From Candidatus Peribacteria bacterium (GTDB taxonomy: Bacteria; Patescibacteriota; Gracilibacteria; UBA1369; LOWO2-01-FULL-3), in the NCBI GenBank assembly GCA_943357285.1, contig CALRGJ010000001.1:124001-188000 (forward strand): a stretch of 64,000 nucleotides of DNA, written 5' to 3'. Each line of letters begins with the position of its first letter. The first letter of the stretch is position 1. Positions 7,211-19,300 of the stretch are shown here, one piece after another. The position numbers were made by a program, and so were the translations under genes. The notes below the pieces were generated by a model. That model worked only from the letters and a program-made list of their open reading frames with translations. It made no database searches and had not been told where the DNA came from.

Positions 7211-8401
7211 TTAAGCAATGATCTTAGAAACAACTCCGGCACCTACTGTTCTACCACCCTCACGGATAGCGAAACGTGTAGCTAGGTCTAGAGCGATAGG
7301 AGCTCCAAGAGTAACAACGAACTTGATGTTATCACCTGGCATTACCATCTCTACGTCTGCTGGTAATTCTACTGAACCAGTTACGTCAGTTGTACGAACG
7401 TAGAACTGTGGTTTGTATCCTTTGAAGAATGGAGTATGACGGCCACCTTCGTCTTTAGTTAGGATATATACCTCAGCTTCGAACTTAGTATGTGGAGTAA
7501 TTGAACCTGGTTTAGCAATAACCTGACCTCTTTCAATATCTTCTCTTTCAATACCACGTAGCAATAGACCAACGTTGTCTCCAGCTTGACCTTGGTCAAG
7601 AAGCTTACGGAACATTTCAACACCAGTAACTACTACTTTTCTTGTTGGGCGAATACCGATAATTTCAACTTCTTCATTGATCTTAACGATACCTTGGTCA
7701 ACTCTTCCTGTAGCAACAGTACCACGTCCTTTGATTGAGAATACATCCTCAACTGACATCAAGAATGGTTTGTCGAGAAGACGAACTGGATCTGGAACGT
7801 ATGAATCAAGAGTTTCCAAAAGTTCAACGATACATTTTCTAGCTGTTTCATCATCTGGGTTTTCAAGAGCTTTAAGAGCTGAACCACGGATAACTGGAGT
7901 TTTGTCTCCTGGGTATCCATTCTTTGTAAGAAGTTCACGAACTTCCATTTCTGAAAGGTCAGCGATTTCTGGATCTGCAACGTCGATTTTGTTCAAGAAT
8001 ACAACAATGAACGGAACGTTAACCTGACGAGCAAGCAAGATATGTTCACGAGTCTGTGGCATAGGACCATCAGCAGCTGAACATACTAGGATAGCAGCAT
8101 CCATCTGAGCGGCACCAGTAATCATGTTCTTAACGTAATCCGCATGTCCTGGACAATCCACGTGTGCGTAGTGACGTTTAGCTGTTGAGTATTCCTGATG
8201 TGAAGTCGCGATAGTAATACCACGTGCTTTTTCTTCAGGTGCGTTGTCGATTTGGTCGAAAGCTACAGCTTTGTTACCAGCGAAAACTTTTGATGCTACA
8301 GTTGTAATTGCAGCTGTAAGAGTTGTCTTACCGTGATCTACGTGTCCGATAGTACCCACATTGACATGGACTTTACTACGGTCAAATTGTTCTGTTGCCA
8401 T
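7211..8401 (-). CDS. tuf: Elongation factor Tu
   Basis: GTPase that delivers aminoacyl-tRNA to the ribosomal A site. The 396-residue protein has the G1 loop GHVDHGKT at residues 19-26, the DCPGHADY G3 box, the NKID G4 box and a complete beta-barrel half ending VGAGVVSKI. Length is standard. It is transcribed after fusA but has its own promoter (8470-8498) and a strong terminator, so it can be expressed alone. Confidence 0.98.
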   Translation of the reverse strand: MATEQFDRSKVHVNVGTIGHVDHGKTTLTAAITTVASKVFAGNKAVAFDQIDNAPEEKARGITIATSHQEYSTAKRHYAHVDCPGHADYVKNMITGAAQMDAAILVCSAADGPMPQTREHILLARQVNVPFIVVFLNKIDVADPEIADLSEMEVRELLTKNGYPGDKTPVIRGSALKALENPDDETARKCIVELLETLDSYVPDPVRLLDKPFLMSVEDVFSIKGRGTVATGRVDQGIVKINEEVEIIGIRPTRKVVVTGVEMFRKLLDQGQAGDNVGLLLRGIEREDIERGQVIAKPGSITPHTKFEAEVYILTKDEGGRHTPFFKGYKPQFYVRTTDVTGSVELPADVEMVMPGDNIKFVVTLGAPIALDLATRFAIREGGRTVGAGVVSKIIA

Positions 8402-8469
8402 ACTTATTAGGTTAAGTGTTATTTTGAATTGATTTATTAGCTGACGGGCATAAGCCCATAAGCGCGGGC

Positions 8470-8498
8470 ATATTATATGAAATATTTTTTGAATGCAA
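8470..8498 (-). promoter_or_regulatory. tuf promoter
   Basis: Minus-strand -35 TTGCAT (8498-8493) and -10 TAATAT (8475-8470) with 17 bp spacing, overlapping an alternative TATAAT (8477-8472). The leader contains the small hairpin GGGC-TTAT-GCCC and no Shine-Dalgarno. Confidence 0.7.
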
Positions 8499-8508
8499 GA
8501 AATTTTTC

Positions 8509-10599
8509 TTACTTCGTAGTTCTCTTTGCGATGATTGCATCGGCTACACTCTTAGTTACTTTTTCGTAGTGTCCGAATTCCATAGAGTAGTTACCACGAC
8601 CTTGAGTCATTGAGCGTAATTCAGTTGCGTAACCAAACATAGTAGCAAGAGGTAAGTTACACTTAATAAATTTGATAACTCCACGATCTCCAGTTTCAAT
8701 AATCTGACCACGACGAGCGTTGATATCTCCCATTACATCACCGAAGTTATGTTCTGGACAAGTAACCTCAACTTTCATCACAGGCTCAAGAATTACTGGA
8801 TTTGCTTTTCTACAAGCATTTTGGAAAGCCATAGAACCAGCAATCTTAAACGCTAATTCTGAGGAATCCACATCATGGTAAGAACCATCGTAAACATCTA
8901 CTTTTACATCCACGATAGGGTAACCAGCGAGAATACCTCTTGTAAGAGCTTCGCGAATACCTTTATCGATAGCTGGAACGAATTCTCTAGGAATTTTTCC
9001 TCCGACGATATTGTTTTCGAATTCATATCCTTTACCAGCTTCTTGTGGAATAACATTCAAAACTACGTGTCCGTATTGACCACGACCACCTGATTGTTTT
9101 GCATATTTTTCTTCTCCCTTAGCTTCGATAGTAATTGTTTCACGGTAAGCAACTTGAGGTGCACCAATGTTTGCTTCTACTTTAAATTCACGACGCATAC
9201 GATCAACAAGGATATCGAGATGTAACTCACCCATACCCGCGATAATTGTTTGACCTGTTTCTTCATCTGTATTTACACGGAAAGTAGGATCTTCTTCAGA
9301 AAGTTTCTGAAGAGCGAAGCCCATTTTTTCCTGATCTGCTTTAGATTTTGGCTCTACGGCAATACGAATTACAGGTTCTGGGAAAGTGATAGATTCAAGA
9401 AGGATTGGCTTATCTGGGTCACAAAGTGTGTTACCAGTAGTAGTTTTCTTCAAACCTACGATAGCAGCAATGTCTCCGGCTTTTACAGATTTAATTTCTT
9501 CTCTCTTGTTAGCGTGCATTTGTAGAAGACGACCAACACGTTCTTTATTTCCTGTTGAAGTATTGATGATGTAGCTACCAGCGTCGAGTTGTCCTGAGTA
9601 AACACGGAAGAAACAAAGTGTTCCTACGAATGGATCAGAAGCGATTTTGAATGCAAGAGCGGAGAACGGTTCAGTAATATCGCAATGTCTTAGCATTTCT
9701 TCACCAGTTTTTACGTCATGACCTTTAATAGCTTCTACGTCTGTAGGAGCTGGAAGGTAAGCACAAACTGCATTCAATACCAACTGAACACCTTTATTTT
9801 GTAGAGCTGTTCCGCAAAGTACTGGATAAATTTTGCTAGTAATTGTAGCGCGGCGAATACCTGCTTTCAATTCTTCAATAGAAATTTCTTGACCACCAAC
9901 GAATTTTTCCATAATAGCGTCGTCGTTCTCACCAACTTTTTCAATAAGTTTTCCACGGTATTCTTCTACTTTGTCTTTCATGTCTTCAGGAACTGGAATT
10001 TCCACGATAATTTCTCCGTTCTTTCCGTCAAATGTATAAGCTTTACGTTCAACTAGATCGATCATTCCAGTAAATTCGTTTTCAGCACCGATAGGTAATT
10101 GAATAGCTACAGCATTTGGGTTAAGTCTTGTGTGAATTGATTTCATACACATGTAGAAATCTCCACCAACTTTATCCATCTTATTTACGAAGGCGATACG
10201 TGGAACATTATATTTATCAGCTTGTCTCCAAACTGTTTCTGATTGTGGCTCTACTCCCATCGCTCCGTCGAAAACGGCAACACCTCCATCCAATACACGA
10301 AGTGAACGTTCTACTTCTACCGTGAAGTCTACGTGGCCTGGAGTATCGATGATATTGATTCTGTGTGGATCATTAGTTCCGCTTGGTGTCCAAAAACATG
10401 TTGTACAAGCAGAAGTAATTGTAATACCTCTTTCTTGTTCTTGTTCCATCCAATCCATTTGAGCCGCACCTTCATGAACCTCACCAATTTTGTGAGTTTT
10501 TCCAGTATAAAAAAGTACACGTTCAGTTACAGTTGTCTTACCTGCATCGATATGCGCGATAATTCCAATGTTACGCAATTTACTTAGGTCGTCGGCCAT
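8509..10599 (-). CDS. fusA: Elongation factor G
   Basis: GTPase that drives translocation of tRNA and mRNA. The 696-residue protein carries the G1 motif AHIDAGKTT, the switch segment [16 protein letters not shown] and NKMDK, followed by domains II-V (for example [11 protein letters not shown] in domain IV). Length is typical of canonical EF-G. It lies between rpsG and tuf as in a str operon, but an rpsG terminator and a separate promoter isolate it from the genes upstream. Confidence 0.98.
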   Translation of the reverse strand: MADDLSKLRNIGIIAHIDAGKTTVTERVLFYTGKTHKIGEVHEGAAQMDWMEQEQERGITITSACTTCFWTPSGTNDPHRINIIDTPGHVDFTVEVERSLRVLDGGVAVFDGAMGVEPQSETVWRQADKYNVPRIAFVNKMDKVGGDFYMCMKSIHTRLNPNAVAIQLPIGAENEFTGMIDLVERKAYTFDGKNGEIIVEIPVPEDMKDKVEEYRGKLIEKVGENDDAIMEKFVGGQEISIEELKAGIRRATITSKIYPVLCGTALQNKGVQLVLNAVCAYLPAPTDVEAIKGHDVKTGEEMLRHCDITEPFSALAFKIASDPFVGTLCFFRVYSGQLDAGSYIINTSTGNKERVGRLLQMHANKREEIKSVKAGDIAAIVGLKKTTTGNTLCDPDKPILLESITFPEPVIRIAVEPKSKADQEKMGFALQKLSEEDPTFRVNTDEETGQTIIAGMGELHLDILVDRMRREFKVEANIGAPQVAYRETITIEAKGEEKYAKQSGGRGQYGHVVLNVIPQEAGKGYEFENNIVGGKIPREFVPAIDKGIREALTRGILAGYPIVDVKVDVYDGSYHDVDSSELAFKIAGSMAFQNACRKANPVILEPVMKVEVTCPEHNFGDVMGDINARRGQIIETGDRGVIKFIKCNLPLATMFGYATELRSMTQGRGNYSMEFGHYEKVTKSVADAIIAKRTTK

Positions 10600-10658
10600 G
10601 GTGTGTGGGATTAAAAGAATTTAGTTTAAAAATTTGTGTCCAAAAAGGACGCTAGGAG

Positions 10659-10686
10659 ATTATAGGCACGGGGGGGCTTAAGTCAA
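10659..10686 (-). promoter_or_regulatory. fusA promoter
   Basis: Minus-strand -35 TTGACT (10686-10681) and consensus -10 TATAAT (10664-10659), 16 bp apart. It lies directly after the rpsG terminator, showing that the str genes are split into separate units. Confidence 0.85.
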
Positions 10687-10722
10687 GGATAAAATTGACT
10701 TATAGAGAAGAGTTTTTGGAAA

Positions 10723-10749
10723 TAAAAAAGTCCCGCCAGGGCGGGACTT
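10723..10749 (-). terminator. rpsG terminator
   Basis: Minus-strand hairpin of AAGTCCCGC and GCGGGACTT with a four-base loop, followed by TTTTTTATTT. A textbook intrinsic terminator 23 bp after the rpsG stop codon. Confidence 0.92.
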
Positions 10750-10772
10750 AATAATTTAATTGTGAGTTTCTC

Positions 10773-11228
10773 TTAGTACTTAGCTAAATGTGCGAATGCC
10801 TTATTAGCTTCTGCCATACGTACTGTATCGTCTTTCTTCTTGATAGCAGCACCAGTGTTGTTTGAAGCGTCGATCAACTCGTTAGCGAGCTTCTGTGCCA
10901 TTGGAGCACCTTTCTTTCCGCGAGCACCACCGATTAACCAGCGGCAAGCTAATGCCAACTGACGTTCTGGTTTTACTTCACGAGGAACTTGGTAAACTGC
11001 ACCACCGATTCTTTTAGGCTTAACTTCTAATGGTGGCTTAACATTCTCTAAAGCTGTTTTGAAAACTTTGTCTGCATCAGGATTGCTTGTCTTCTTTGTA
11101 ATAATTTTCAATGTTTCACTGAAAATTCCGCGTGCAATAGACTTCTTTCCTTGCATCATAATATAATTTATGAATTTTTCTTGCATAGGAGTTGATCCTT
11201 CCGGAATTTGTAGAACGCGTTTTTTCAT
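10773..11228 (-). CDS. rpsG: 30S ribosomal protein S7
   Basis: S7 initiates assembly of the 30S head and contacts tRNA in the E site. The 151-residue product contains the family segments KFINYIMMQGKKSIARGIF, GGAVYQVPREVKPERQLAL and ANKAFAHLAKY. It follows rpsL by 21 bp in the usual str-operon order and is closed off by an intrinsic terminator. No Shine-Dalgarno is present before the start. Confidence 0.97.
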   Translation of the reverse strand: MKKRVLQIPEGSTPMQEKFINYIMMQGKKSIARGIFSETLKIITKKTSNPDADKVFKTALENVKPPLEVKPKRIGGAVYQVPREVKPERQLALACRWLIGGARGKKGAPMAQKLANELIDASNNTGAAIKKKDDTVRMAEANKAFAHLAKY

Positions 11229-11249
11229 GTGTATAAATGAATATAATTA

Positions 11250-11657
11250 TTATTTCTTCTTAGCTCCGTATTTGCTTCTGCTCTTCTTGCGGCCTTGAAC
11301 ACCTTGTGTATCGAGAAGACCACGAACGATATGGTAACGAATACCTGGAAGATCCTTAACACGTCCTCCACGGATAATTACAACACTGTGCTCCTGAAGA
11401 TTATGACCTTCACCTGGGATGTAAGCATTAACTTCCATTCCGTTTGTGAGTTTAACTCTCGCATACTTACGTAAAGCGGAGTTAGGTTTCTTAGGAGTCA
11501 TTGTGGTTACCTTTGTGCAAACTCCACGTTTGATAGGGGAGTTTAGCTTGATGGTAGTGTTTTTCAAATGATTGAATCCATAGATTAACGCAGGAGTTTT
11601 GCTCTTGTGTCTTGGATTACGTCTTGGCTTTCTAATTAATTGATTGATTGTTGGCAT
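11250..11657 (-). CDS. rpsL: 30S ribosomal protein S12
   Basis: S12 is the decoding-centre protein of the 30S subunit. The 135-residue sequence has [17 protein letters not shown] and [16 protein letters not shown], the two conserved loops. The lysines whose mutation confers streptomycin resistance are in the wild-type state, so sensitivity of the ribosome is expected. A promoter sits immediately upstream and would give a leader of only a few nucleotides. rpsG follows by 21 bp. Confidence 0.97.
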   Translation of the reverse strand: MPTINQLIRKPRRNPRHKSKTPALIYGFNHLKNTTIKLNSPIKRGVCTKVTTMTPKKPNSALRKYARVKLTNGMEVNAYIPGEGHNLQEHSVVIIRGGRVKDLPGIRYHIVRGLLDTQGVQGRKKSRSKYGAKKK

Positions 11658-11668
11658 AGCGGGCCTAA

Positions 11669-11695
11669 TTTATAGTATGTTTTTGATTAATGCAA
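11669..11695 (-). promoter_or_regulatory. rpsL promoter with very short leader
   Basis: Minus-strand -35 TTGCAT (11695-11690) and -10 TATAAA (11674-11669) with 15 bp spacing. The predicted start is about 5 nt from the rpsL ATG at 11657, so the mRNA would be almost leaderless. Confidence 0.5.
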
Positions 11696-11713
11696 GAGAA
11701 AGTGGAGGGAAAA

Positions 11714-14700
11714 TTACAGTACGGGCAACTTTTTATCGTTTTCAATTGTCTCTTCAGGTGTCTCTTCAGGAGAAATAATAACGTTTGAAGTAACCTTATT
11801 TAATCTTCTAAATGTTTCACCAGCAGGGATTAATTTACCGATAATAACGTTCTCTTTAAGACCTTCGAGCTTATCGACCTTATTTGTTGTAGCGGCTTCA
11901 ACAAGGACACGAATTGTTTCCTGGAAGGACGCAGCTGACAACCAGCTGTCTGTGTAAAGAGCGATTCTTGTAAGACCAAGGAGCAATCTTTCGCCCTTAG
12001 CTTTTTTACCTTTCTTAAGTGCTGCGTTGAGTTGGTTAAATCTAATTATGTCGAAAATTTCACCAGGCAATACATCCGTATCTCCGCTATCAATGATTCT
12101 AACTTTTGAAAGCATTTGACGAGCGATGATTTCGATATGTTTGTCGTTAATACTCTGACCTTGTGAAGCGTAAATGCTTTGTACCTCAGTCATGATGTAT
12201 TTCTGAACAGTGTATTCATCAGTTAAGAACATCAACTCTTTCAAATCCAAATGTCCTGTAGTAAGAGGTTGACCCTTGGCTACCATTGTATTGTCTTTGA
12301 TCTTGATTGTTCTTGATGGTGGAACAACATAGTTTTTCTTAATCTTACCATCTGTACGAATGATGATATGGCCTTCTTCAATAGCAACAACTTTACCTTC
12401 TTCGTTACATTTGACAGTGCCTTTCTGGTTCTCTTCTTTAGCAATAACCATTTTTGGCTTAACATGTTCACCAACTTTTACAGTGGCTTTCATTTCACCA
12501 AGTAGGGCGTAAGCAATTTCAACTGAATCAAGTGAAGTAACAGAAATTTCTGTAATTTTACCATTCTGCTGAATATGTGCTTTACCTTCAATTTCTGAAA
12601 GTACACCGGCATTTCTTGGGCAACGAGCCTCGAATAGTTCTTCTACACGTGTAAGACCCTGTGTGATATCTCCGCCTTCCGCCACACCTCCCATATGGAA
12701 GGTACGCATAGTAAGCTGAGTACCAGGCTCACCAATTGACTGAGCGGCGATAATACCAACTGCTGTTCCGATTTGTACTTCTTTATTTGTACCTAAATCT
12801 TTACCGTAACATTTGATACAAATTCCGTTCAAAGTCTGACAAGTCATTACTGAACGAACTTCGATATCATCAAGTTTTTCATCTCTAATAATCTTGAGAG
12901 TGCTCTTTTCAATAATTGTATTTTTCTTAGCGTAAACTTTGCCTTTCTTATCCTTCAAATCTGCAGCAAGTGTACGACCATAAAGACGTGTTTCAAATTT
13001 CTCACCAATTTGTTCAGATTCAAGACGAGTAAGTGTATGGAAGTGTGTAGAACCACAATCTTCTTCACGGATAACTACATCTTGATTTGAATCAACGAGA
13101 CGACGTGTTAAGTAACCAGCTTCAGCAGTCTTAAGAGCTGTATCTGATTTACCTTTACGTCCTCCGTGAGTAGCAATAAAGTATTCCAAGATCTTAAATC
13201 CTTCTTTAAGGTTTGATTTAATTGGCAATTCAATAGTTTTACCAGCCGGATTAGCTACGAGACCTTTCATTCCGCAGAGCTGAGTAATCTGTCCCCAGTT
13301 ACCACGAGCGCCTGAGTCGATCATGTAGAATACGTTGTTTTCTTCATCGAAGTTGCTAACCATTTTTGCGGTGATTTCACCCTTAGTTTTTGACCAAACT
13401 TTAATTGTGCTGTTGTATCTTTCGTCTTCAGTAATAAGACCTTTCCAGAAGTGGTTGTTGATTTGTTTTACAATTTCTGACGCAGCTTCTACCATTGCTT
13501 CTTTTTCTTTTGGAACGATCATATCAGCTTGGCTGAATGAAATTCCTGACTTAGTAGCAAATTTAAATCCGAGGTCTTTCAAATTATCAACAAGACGAGC
13601 TGTTGGTTCGATTCCTAGGAGTTCGAAACAGTCAGTAACCAATTCTCCAAGTTTCTTTTTACCAACATTTTCGTTGTAGTATGGAAGAGACTCAGGAACG
13701 AAACTATTGAAAATTAAACGACCGAGAGTTGTTTCAATAAGTTCGCCATCATTACGACATTTGATTTGAGCTTGTAAGTGTAATACTCCGTTCTGGTAAG
13801 CAAGAATTGCTTGTTCGATATTTGGGAAAACCATTCCTTCACCAAGTTTGCCTTTAGTCAATTTCGTGAGGTAGTAACAGCCGAGTACCATATCCTGAGT
13901 AGGAGTTACGATAGGTTCACCAGCTGATGGTTTAAGAAGATTTCTCTTTGAAAGCATAAGAGTCTTAGCTTCCATCTGGGCGTTCTTTGAAAGTGGAATA
14001 TGAATAGCCATTTGATCTCCATCGAAATCCGCATTGAAGGCGGCACACACTAGGGGATGAACCTGAATAGCTTTACCTTCGATAAGTACAGGCTGGAAAG
14101 CTTGGATACCAAGACGGTGAAGTGTAGGAGCACGATTCAAGAGTACGAAATGATCTTTTGTAACCATTTCTAGAATATCCCAAACTTCTCTCTTACCCAT
14201 TTGGATAAGTTTTTCAGCGTTCTTAATATTGTGAGCTAAATTGTCGCGAATTAAGTGACCAATAATAAATGGTTTGAAAAGTTCCAAAGCCATAATTTTT
14301 GGGATACCACACTGATGTAGTCTTAGTTTAGGTCCGATGATAATTACTGAACGACCTGAGTAATCCACACGTTTACCAAGCAAGTTCTGACGGAAACGAC
14401 CTTGTTTACCTTTCAACATATCTGAAAGTGAACGTAGTTTTCGTTTGTCGCCTGAGCTGAATACTGTTTTACCTTGGCGTGCGCTGTTATTCAAAAGTGT
14501 GTCCACAGCTTCCTGTAACATACGTTTTTCATTTCTGCAGATAACTTCAGGAGCACCGATAGACATAAGTCTCTTAAGACGGTTGTTTCTATTGATTACA
14601 CGGCGATACAAATCATTTAAGTCTGATGCAGCAAAACGTCCACCATCGAGCTGTACCATAGGGCGAAGATCCGGTGGAATGATAGGCAAGATAGTCATGA

Positions 14701-15637
14701 TAAACCATTCTGGCTTAATGCCTGATTTGATCAAGCTTCCTGCTAATTTGATTCTCTTAATGATTTTCTTTTGTTTCTGACCAACGCTGTTTTTTGAATC
14801 TTTTTTCAATTTTTCAATCAACGCTTCTAGGTCTAAGCTTCCGATAATATTACGTATTGTTTCTGCACCTGTACCAGCTTTGAAAATATGACCGAAACGC
14901 AATGACATATTGCGGTAATCGATTTCAGAATAAACTTTGCTAACAGCTAATTTTTCTAGAGAGTCTTTGCTTTCAGAATGTTGAAAATCAAATTCCTCAA
15001 TCTTGCGAGCGAACTCAGTTTCAAGATCAGTTTGAGCGTGTTTAGCAGTAGTTTTGTCTTCAATTTTTTCAACATCAAGAGATTTCATTTTGTATTCATC
15101 CTGAATCTTTTTCTTGTGGGCTTTGTATTCAGTTGCAAGGTCGAGAAGAGCTTGTTCTTTGGCTTTTTCATCCACTTCTGAAACAACGTAAGCAGCAAAA
15201 TAAACTACTTGTTCCAAAGTTTTAATCGGAAGATCTAAAAGAAGACCAATACGACTTGGAGTAGAGCGGAGGAACCAGATATGTGTTACAGGAACAGCTA
15301 ATTTGATATGAGCCATTCTTTCACGACGTACTGATGATCTTGTAACTTCAACTCCACATTTTTCACAAATTACGCCTTTATAACGAATTCTCTTATATTT
15401 TCCGCAGTAACATTCCCAGTTTTTAGTTGGGCCAAATATTTTCTCACAGAACAAACCATCTCTTTCAGGTTTCTGTGTGCGGTAATTGATAGTTTCAGGC
15501 TTTTTTACTTCTCCGTGTGACCAAGCGAGAATTTCTTCTGGCGAAGCAACAGAAAGACTGATGGCATTAAAGGCATCTTTCTTTGTGTTTTTTGGATCCT
15601 CAAATTGCTGCTGAGGTTGAGATTTTGGATGTGCCAT
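11714..15637 (-). CDS. rpoC: DNA-directed RNA polymerase subunit beta'
   Basis: Catalytic large subunit of RNA polymerase. The 1307-residue protein has the zinc site [20 protein letters not shown] near residues 77-96 and the metal-binding NADFDGD near residue 535, whose aspartates hold the catalytic magnesium. The trigger-loop region [18 protein letters not shown] and a second cysteine cluster ([13 protein letters not shown]) are also present. It is separated from rpoB by ssb, which is not the usual arrangement. A TATAAT (15673-15668) in the gap after ssb may provide an extra promoter, but its -35 is poor. Confidence 0.98.
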   Translation of the reverse strand: MAHPKSQPQQQFEDPKNTKKDAFNAISLSVASPEEILAWSHGEVKKPETINYRTQKPERDGLFCEKIFGPTKNWECYCGKYKRIRYKGVICEKCGVEVTRSSVRRERMAHIKLAVPVTHIWFLRSTPSRIGLLLDLPIKTLEQVVYFAAYVVSEVDEKAKEQALLDLATEYKAHKKKIQDEYKMKSLDVEKIEDKTTAKHAQTDLETEFARKIEEFDFQHSESKDSLEKLAVSKVYSEIDYRNMSLRFGHIFKAGTGAETIRNIIGSLDLEALIEKLKKDSKNSVGQKQKKIIKRIKLAGSLIKSGIKPEWFIMTILPIIPPDLRPMVQLDGGRFAASDLNDLYRRVINRNNRLKRLMSIGAPEVICRNEKRMLQEAVDTLLNNSARQGKTVFSSGDKRKLRSLSDMLKGKQGRFRQNLLGKRVDYSGRSVIIIGPKLRLHQCGIPKIMALELFKPFIIGHLIRDNLAHNIKNAEKLIQMGKREVWDILEMVTKDHFVLLNRAPTLHRLGIQAFQPVLIEGKAIQVHPLVCAAFNADFDGDQMAIHIPLSKNAQMEAKTLMLSKRNLLKPSAGEPIVTPTQDMVLGCYYLTKLTKGKLGEGMVFPNIEQAILAYQNGVLHLQAQIKCRNDGELIETTLGRLIFNSFVPESLPYYNENVGKKKLGELVTDCFELLGIEPTARLVDNLKDLGFKFATKSGISFSQADMIVPKEKEAMVEAASEIVKQINNHFWKGLITEDERYNSTIKVWSKTKGEITAKMVSNFDEENNVFYMIDSGARGNWGQITQLCGMKGLVANPAGKTIELPIKSNLKEGFKILEYFIATHGGRKGKSDTALKTAEAGYLTRRLVDSNQDVVIREEDCGSTHFHTLTRLESEQIGEKFETRLYGRTLAADLKDKKGKVYAKKNTIIEKSTLKIIRDEKLDDIEVRSVMTCQTLNGICIKCYGKDLGTNKEVQIGTAVGIIAAQSIGEPGTQLTMRTFHMGGVAEGGDITQGLTRVEELFEARCPRNAGVLSEIEGKAHIQQNGKITEISVTSLDSVEIAYALLGEMKATVKVGEHVKPKMVIAKEENQKGTVKCNEEGKVVAIEEGHIIIRTDGKIKKNYVVPPSRTIKIKDNTMVAKGQPLTTGHLDLKELMFLTDEYTVQKYIMTEVQSIYASQGQSINDKHIEIIARQMLSKVRIIDSGDTDVLPGEIFDIIRFNQLNAALKKGKKAKGERLLLGLTRIALYTDSWLSAASFQETIRVLVEAATTNKVDKLEGLKENVIIGKLIPAGETFRRLNKVTSNVIISPEETPEETIENDKKLPVL

Positions 15638-15689
15638 AATTTATTGGTTAAGTGGGCTGTATGTAAAATTATATTTTGCTAACTTTTTT

Positions 15690-15728
15690 TAATGCCTCGC
15701 TTTGCTCGCTTACGCGACTTCGTCGCAT
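15690..15728. repeat. Palindromic intergenic element between ssb and rpoC
   Basis: Contains the perfect hairpin GCGAC-TTC-GTCGC (15714-15726) and next to it a second short GC-rich repeat (CTCGCTTTGCTCGCTTACGC). It lies between the ssb stop and rpoC on their common transcript. There is no T-run in the sense direction, so it is more likely an RNA stability or processing element than a terminator. Confidence 0.5.
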
Positions 15729-15729
15729 G

Positions 15730-16266
15730 TTATAGGCCTAGATCTTTAGAGATAGGATCATCACCGAAAGAACTTGCTTCGGTAATAGCAGGAGTAGAGT
15801 CTACTACTGGAGCAGTGTGCTGAGCAGGTTCGTGATGAGCTACTCTGCGAGGTTCTTCGTGTCTTTCAGGAGAATGACCGAAACTATTTTCTGTTTCTTC
15901 TGGAATGTAGTCAGGTTCGTTTGCAGCGTCTTTAGGACGTTTTTCAAGACGAATCATATCCTTAACCACTATTTCAGTTTTAAATTTTTTAATGCCCTCT
16001 GGGCTATCCCAGCTTCTTGTTTTTAGATAACCTTCAACGTAAACAAGGTGACCTTTGTGTAAATATTTCTGGCAGATTTCTGCAAGGTGAGCCCAAGCTA
16101 CACACTCGTGGAATTCTGCTGAATTATTTTTATCTCCGTTTTTTGTTGTCCATTCGCGGTTTGTTGCCATTCCAAATGTGGTAACACTTTGCCCGTTTGG
16201 AGTTTGACGCATCTCAGGATCTCTAGTTAAGTTTCCGATCAAAATTACTTTGTTTATGCTTCGCAT
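15730..16266 (-). CDS. ssb: Single-stranded DNA-binding protein
   Basis: Binds single-stranded DNA during replication, repair and recombination. The 178-residue protein has an OB fold over residues ~1-110 (start MRSINKVILIGNLTRDPEMR, then EFHECVAWAHLAEICQKYL), then a disordered His/Pro/Glu-rich linker. The C-terminus is GDDPISKDLGL, which lacks the aromatic-ended DDDIPF tip used by most SSBs to recruit partners. Its position between rpoB and rpoC is unusual; ssb is more often found with rpsF and rpsR. It is probably co-transcribed with rpoB. Confidence 0.95.
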   Translation of the reverse strand: MRSINKVILIGNLTRDPEMRQTPNGQSVTTFGMATNREWTTKNGDKNNSAEFHECVAWAHLAEICQKYLHKGHLVYVEGYLKTRSWDSPEGIKKFKTEIVVKDMIRLEKRPKDAANEPDYIPEETENSFGHSPERHEEPRRVAHHEPAQHTAPVVDSTPAITEASSFGDDPISKDLGL

Positions 16267-16320
16267 ATTTCAATTTACAATTATGAATTAGTAACTCACA
16301 CTTTCTCTGGCAGGTGAGAA

Positions 16321-19300
16321 TTAAATCTCTTCCTCAGCCATTTCGTCTGTAATGTTCTCTTCGGTAATGCCTTCTAGCTTACCGATATCTTTTGATGTGC
16401 CTTCGCTTTCTTTTTCGATTTCTTTCTTGATGTTTCCAGGAACTTCTTCCATTTCTTCTGGATCTTCTTTCAAGTATTCAGCATCTTCAAAGTCTGCGCG
16501 ACGTCCTTCTTCAGTCTGTAAGAGTTTTACTGACAAACCGAGAGATTGTAATTCTTTTGTAAGAACGTTGAAGGATTCCGGTACACGTGGTTTGCGGATC
16601 ATTTCGCCTTTTACGATAGATTCGTAAGCTTTTGAACGTCCGTAAACATCATCTGATTTAATCGTAAGCATTTCTTGCAAGATATGCGCAGCGCCATATG
16701 CCTCAAGTGCCCACACCTCCATTTCTCCGAAACGCTGTCCACCATGTTGAGCTTTACCTCCAAGTGGTTGCTGAGTAACGAGAGAGTATGGTCCAACTGA
16801 ACGAGCATGGATTTTATCTTCAACCAAATGGTTCAATTTGAGCATGTAAGCGATACCAACTGTAACTTTACGATCAAATGGTTCACCAGTTTTTCCATCG
16901 TAGAGAGTGATTTTACCATCTTCTGGAAGACCAGCGTGTTTCAACTCTGCAGCGATTTGATCTGTAGTAATACCATTTAGGGTAGGAGTAGCAACTGTGA
17001 TTCCTTGTTCTTTCGCAGCCCAACCAATATGTGTCTCGAGGATCTGACCGATATTCATACGGCTTGAAACTCCGAGTGGGTTAAGTACGATATCAACCGG
17101 ACGACCATCTGGTAAGAATGGCATATCTTCTTGTGGAACGATAATTGAGCAGACACCTTTATTACCATGACGACCAGCGAATTTATCACCGATTTGTACC
17201 TTTCTAGTCTGAGCAACGTTTACTTTAATTTGTTTTAGAACACCTGTAGTCAATTCATCTCCAGCTTCTTTTGTGAAAATTTGAATAGCTACAACCTTTC
17301 CACCTTCACCACCTGGTAGGCGGAGAGAAGTGTCTTTTACGTCGCGGGCTTTATCACCGAAGATTGCGCGTAGCAATCTTTCTTCAGCTGTTAATTCTGT
17401 TTCACCTTTTGGTGTAATTTTTCCGCAGAGGATGTCGCCTTCTTGTACTGTAGCACCGATTCTAACGATACCATCTTCATCAAGATCTTTTAGTTTAGCT
17501 TCACCAACGTTTGGAATATCACGTGTAATAATTTCAGGTCCAAGTTTTGTTTCACGAACATCTACAACGTAACTTTCGATATGGATTGAATCGTAATAAC
17601 CTCTTCTAGCCACAACATCTGAAAGGATAACCGCATCCTCGAAGTTGAAACCTTCCCATGACATATAAGCTACGAGTAAGTTCTTTCCGAGAGCGAGCTC
17701 ACCATTTTCTGTAGCTGAACCGTCGGCAAGAATGTCTCCTTTTCTAATTTTTTGACCTTTAGTAACTCTTGCTCTCTGGTGGAGACAAGTACCTTGGTTT
17801 GATCTTTCGTAAGTTTGTAATGCGTAAGTAACTTTTCTTCCGTTAGCGTAAACGATAGTAATCATCGTAGCGTCAACGTAAGAAATTTCACCGTCCATTT
17901 CAGCGAAGACAACTTGTCCTGATGATTTAGCAGCTATTTCCTCAATACCTGTACCAACGATTGGAGCGTCTGGAGAGATAAGAGATACAGCCTGACGTTG
18001 CATGTTTGAACCCATGGAAGCACGAGTATTATCATCATGTTCCAAGAACGGAATAAGCGCTGTAGTAATTGAGATAATCTGTTTTGGAGAAACGTCGATA
18101 TGAGTTACATCATTTACGTGAGCAAGTGTAGGTTCTCCATTTTTACGAGTAGAAATACGAGTTCCAACGAATTGACCCATTTCATCTACTTCGGAGTTCG
18201 CTTGAGCAATGATTAATTCTTGTTCTTCATCGGCATCGTAGTAGCTGATGTTGTTTGTTGTATATGGACGAACATCAATTTCTTCTAATTTAGTCTTAGC
18301 AATCTTTTTAGCTGCAGCCTCATCAATAGTGTCTCCAGCTTTTACGATTACATGACCGTGGTCTTCAACTGTTTGACGAGCAACACGACCAACTAAATCT
18401 TTTTCAGTATTCTTAACAGTTCCTGAAACTGCTCTAAATGGAGTTTCAATAAAACCGTATTCATTAATTTTTGCGTAAGTAGCCAAATGCACAACTAGAC
18501 CGATATTTGGTCCTTCAGGTGTAGCAATAGGACAGATACGACCGTAGTGGGATTGATGTACGTCACGTACGTCGAAGGATGCTCTTTCTCTTGAAAGACC
18601 TCCAGGTCCCATAGCGGATAGACGACGTTTGTGTTCCAACTCAGCCAAAGGATTTGTCTGATCCATAAATTGTGAAAGCTGTGAGCTTGCAAAGAATTCA
18701 CGGAGAGCAGCAGTGATAGGACGTGAGTTTACTAATTGAGTAGGAGTAACAGTTTCTAGATCCATAACAGTCATACGATCTTTCGCAATACGATCTGTAC
18801 GTAGTAAACCTACACGGAATTTGTTTTGTACTAATTCACCAACAGCACGGATACGACGATTTGAGAGATGATCGATATCATCTGGACGTAGTTCGCCGTT
18901 GTTTAATCTCATTAAGTGTTTGAGAATGTAAAGAAGGTCTTCTACTTGGAAAGTATGGAATTTCTTTTTATTTGGTGTCTCAAGCTTAAATCTCTTATTT
19001 AATTTGTAACGAGCAACTGGACCCATGTCGTATTTTCTGTAATCAAAGAACATGGATTTGATAAGAGCCTTAGCGTTTTCTGGAGTAGCAAGGTCGCCAG
19101 GGCGGATTTTCTTATAGATATTTTGGTAAGCATCTTCCACTGTCTTAGCATTGTCTTTCTCAAGAGTGTTAAGAATGAAATCGTGTTCTGGATCAACAAC
19201 AACGTCCTTGAACGCTTCGAGGATTTTTGCGTCTGTTTCAAATCCGAATACACGAAGTAGGGAAGTGATTGGAATTTTACGTTTACGATCGATTTTTACT

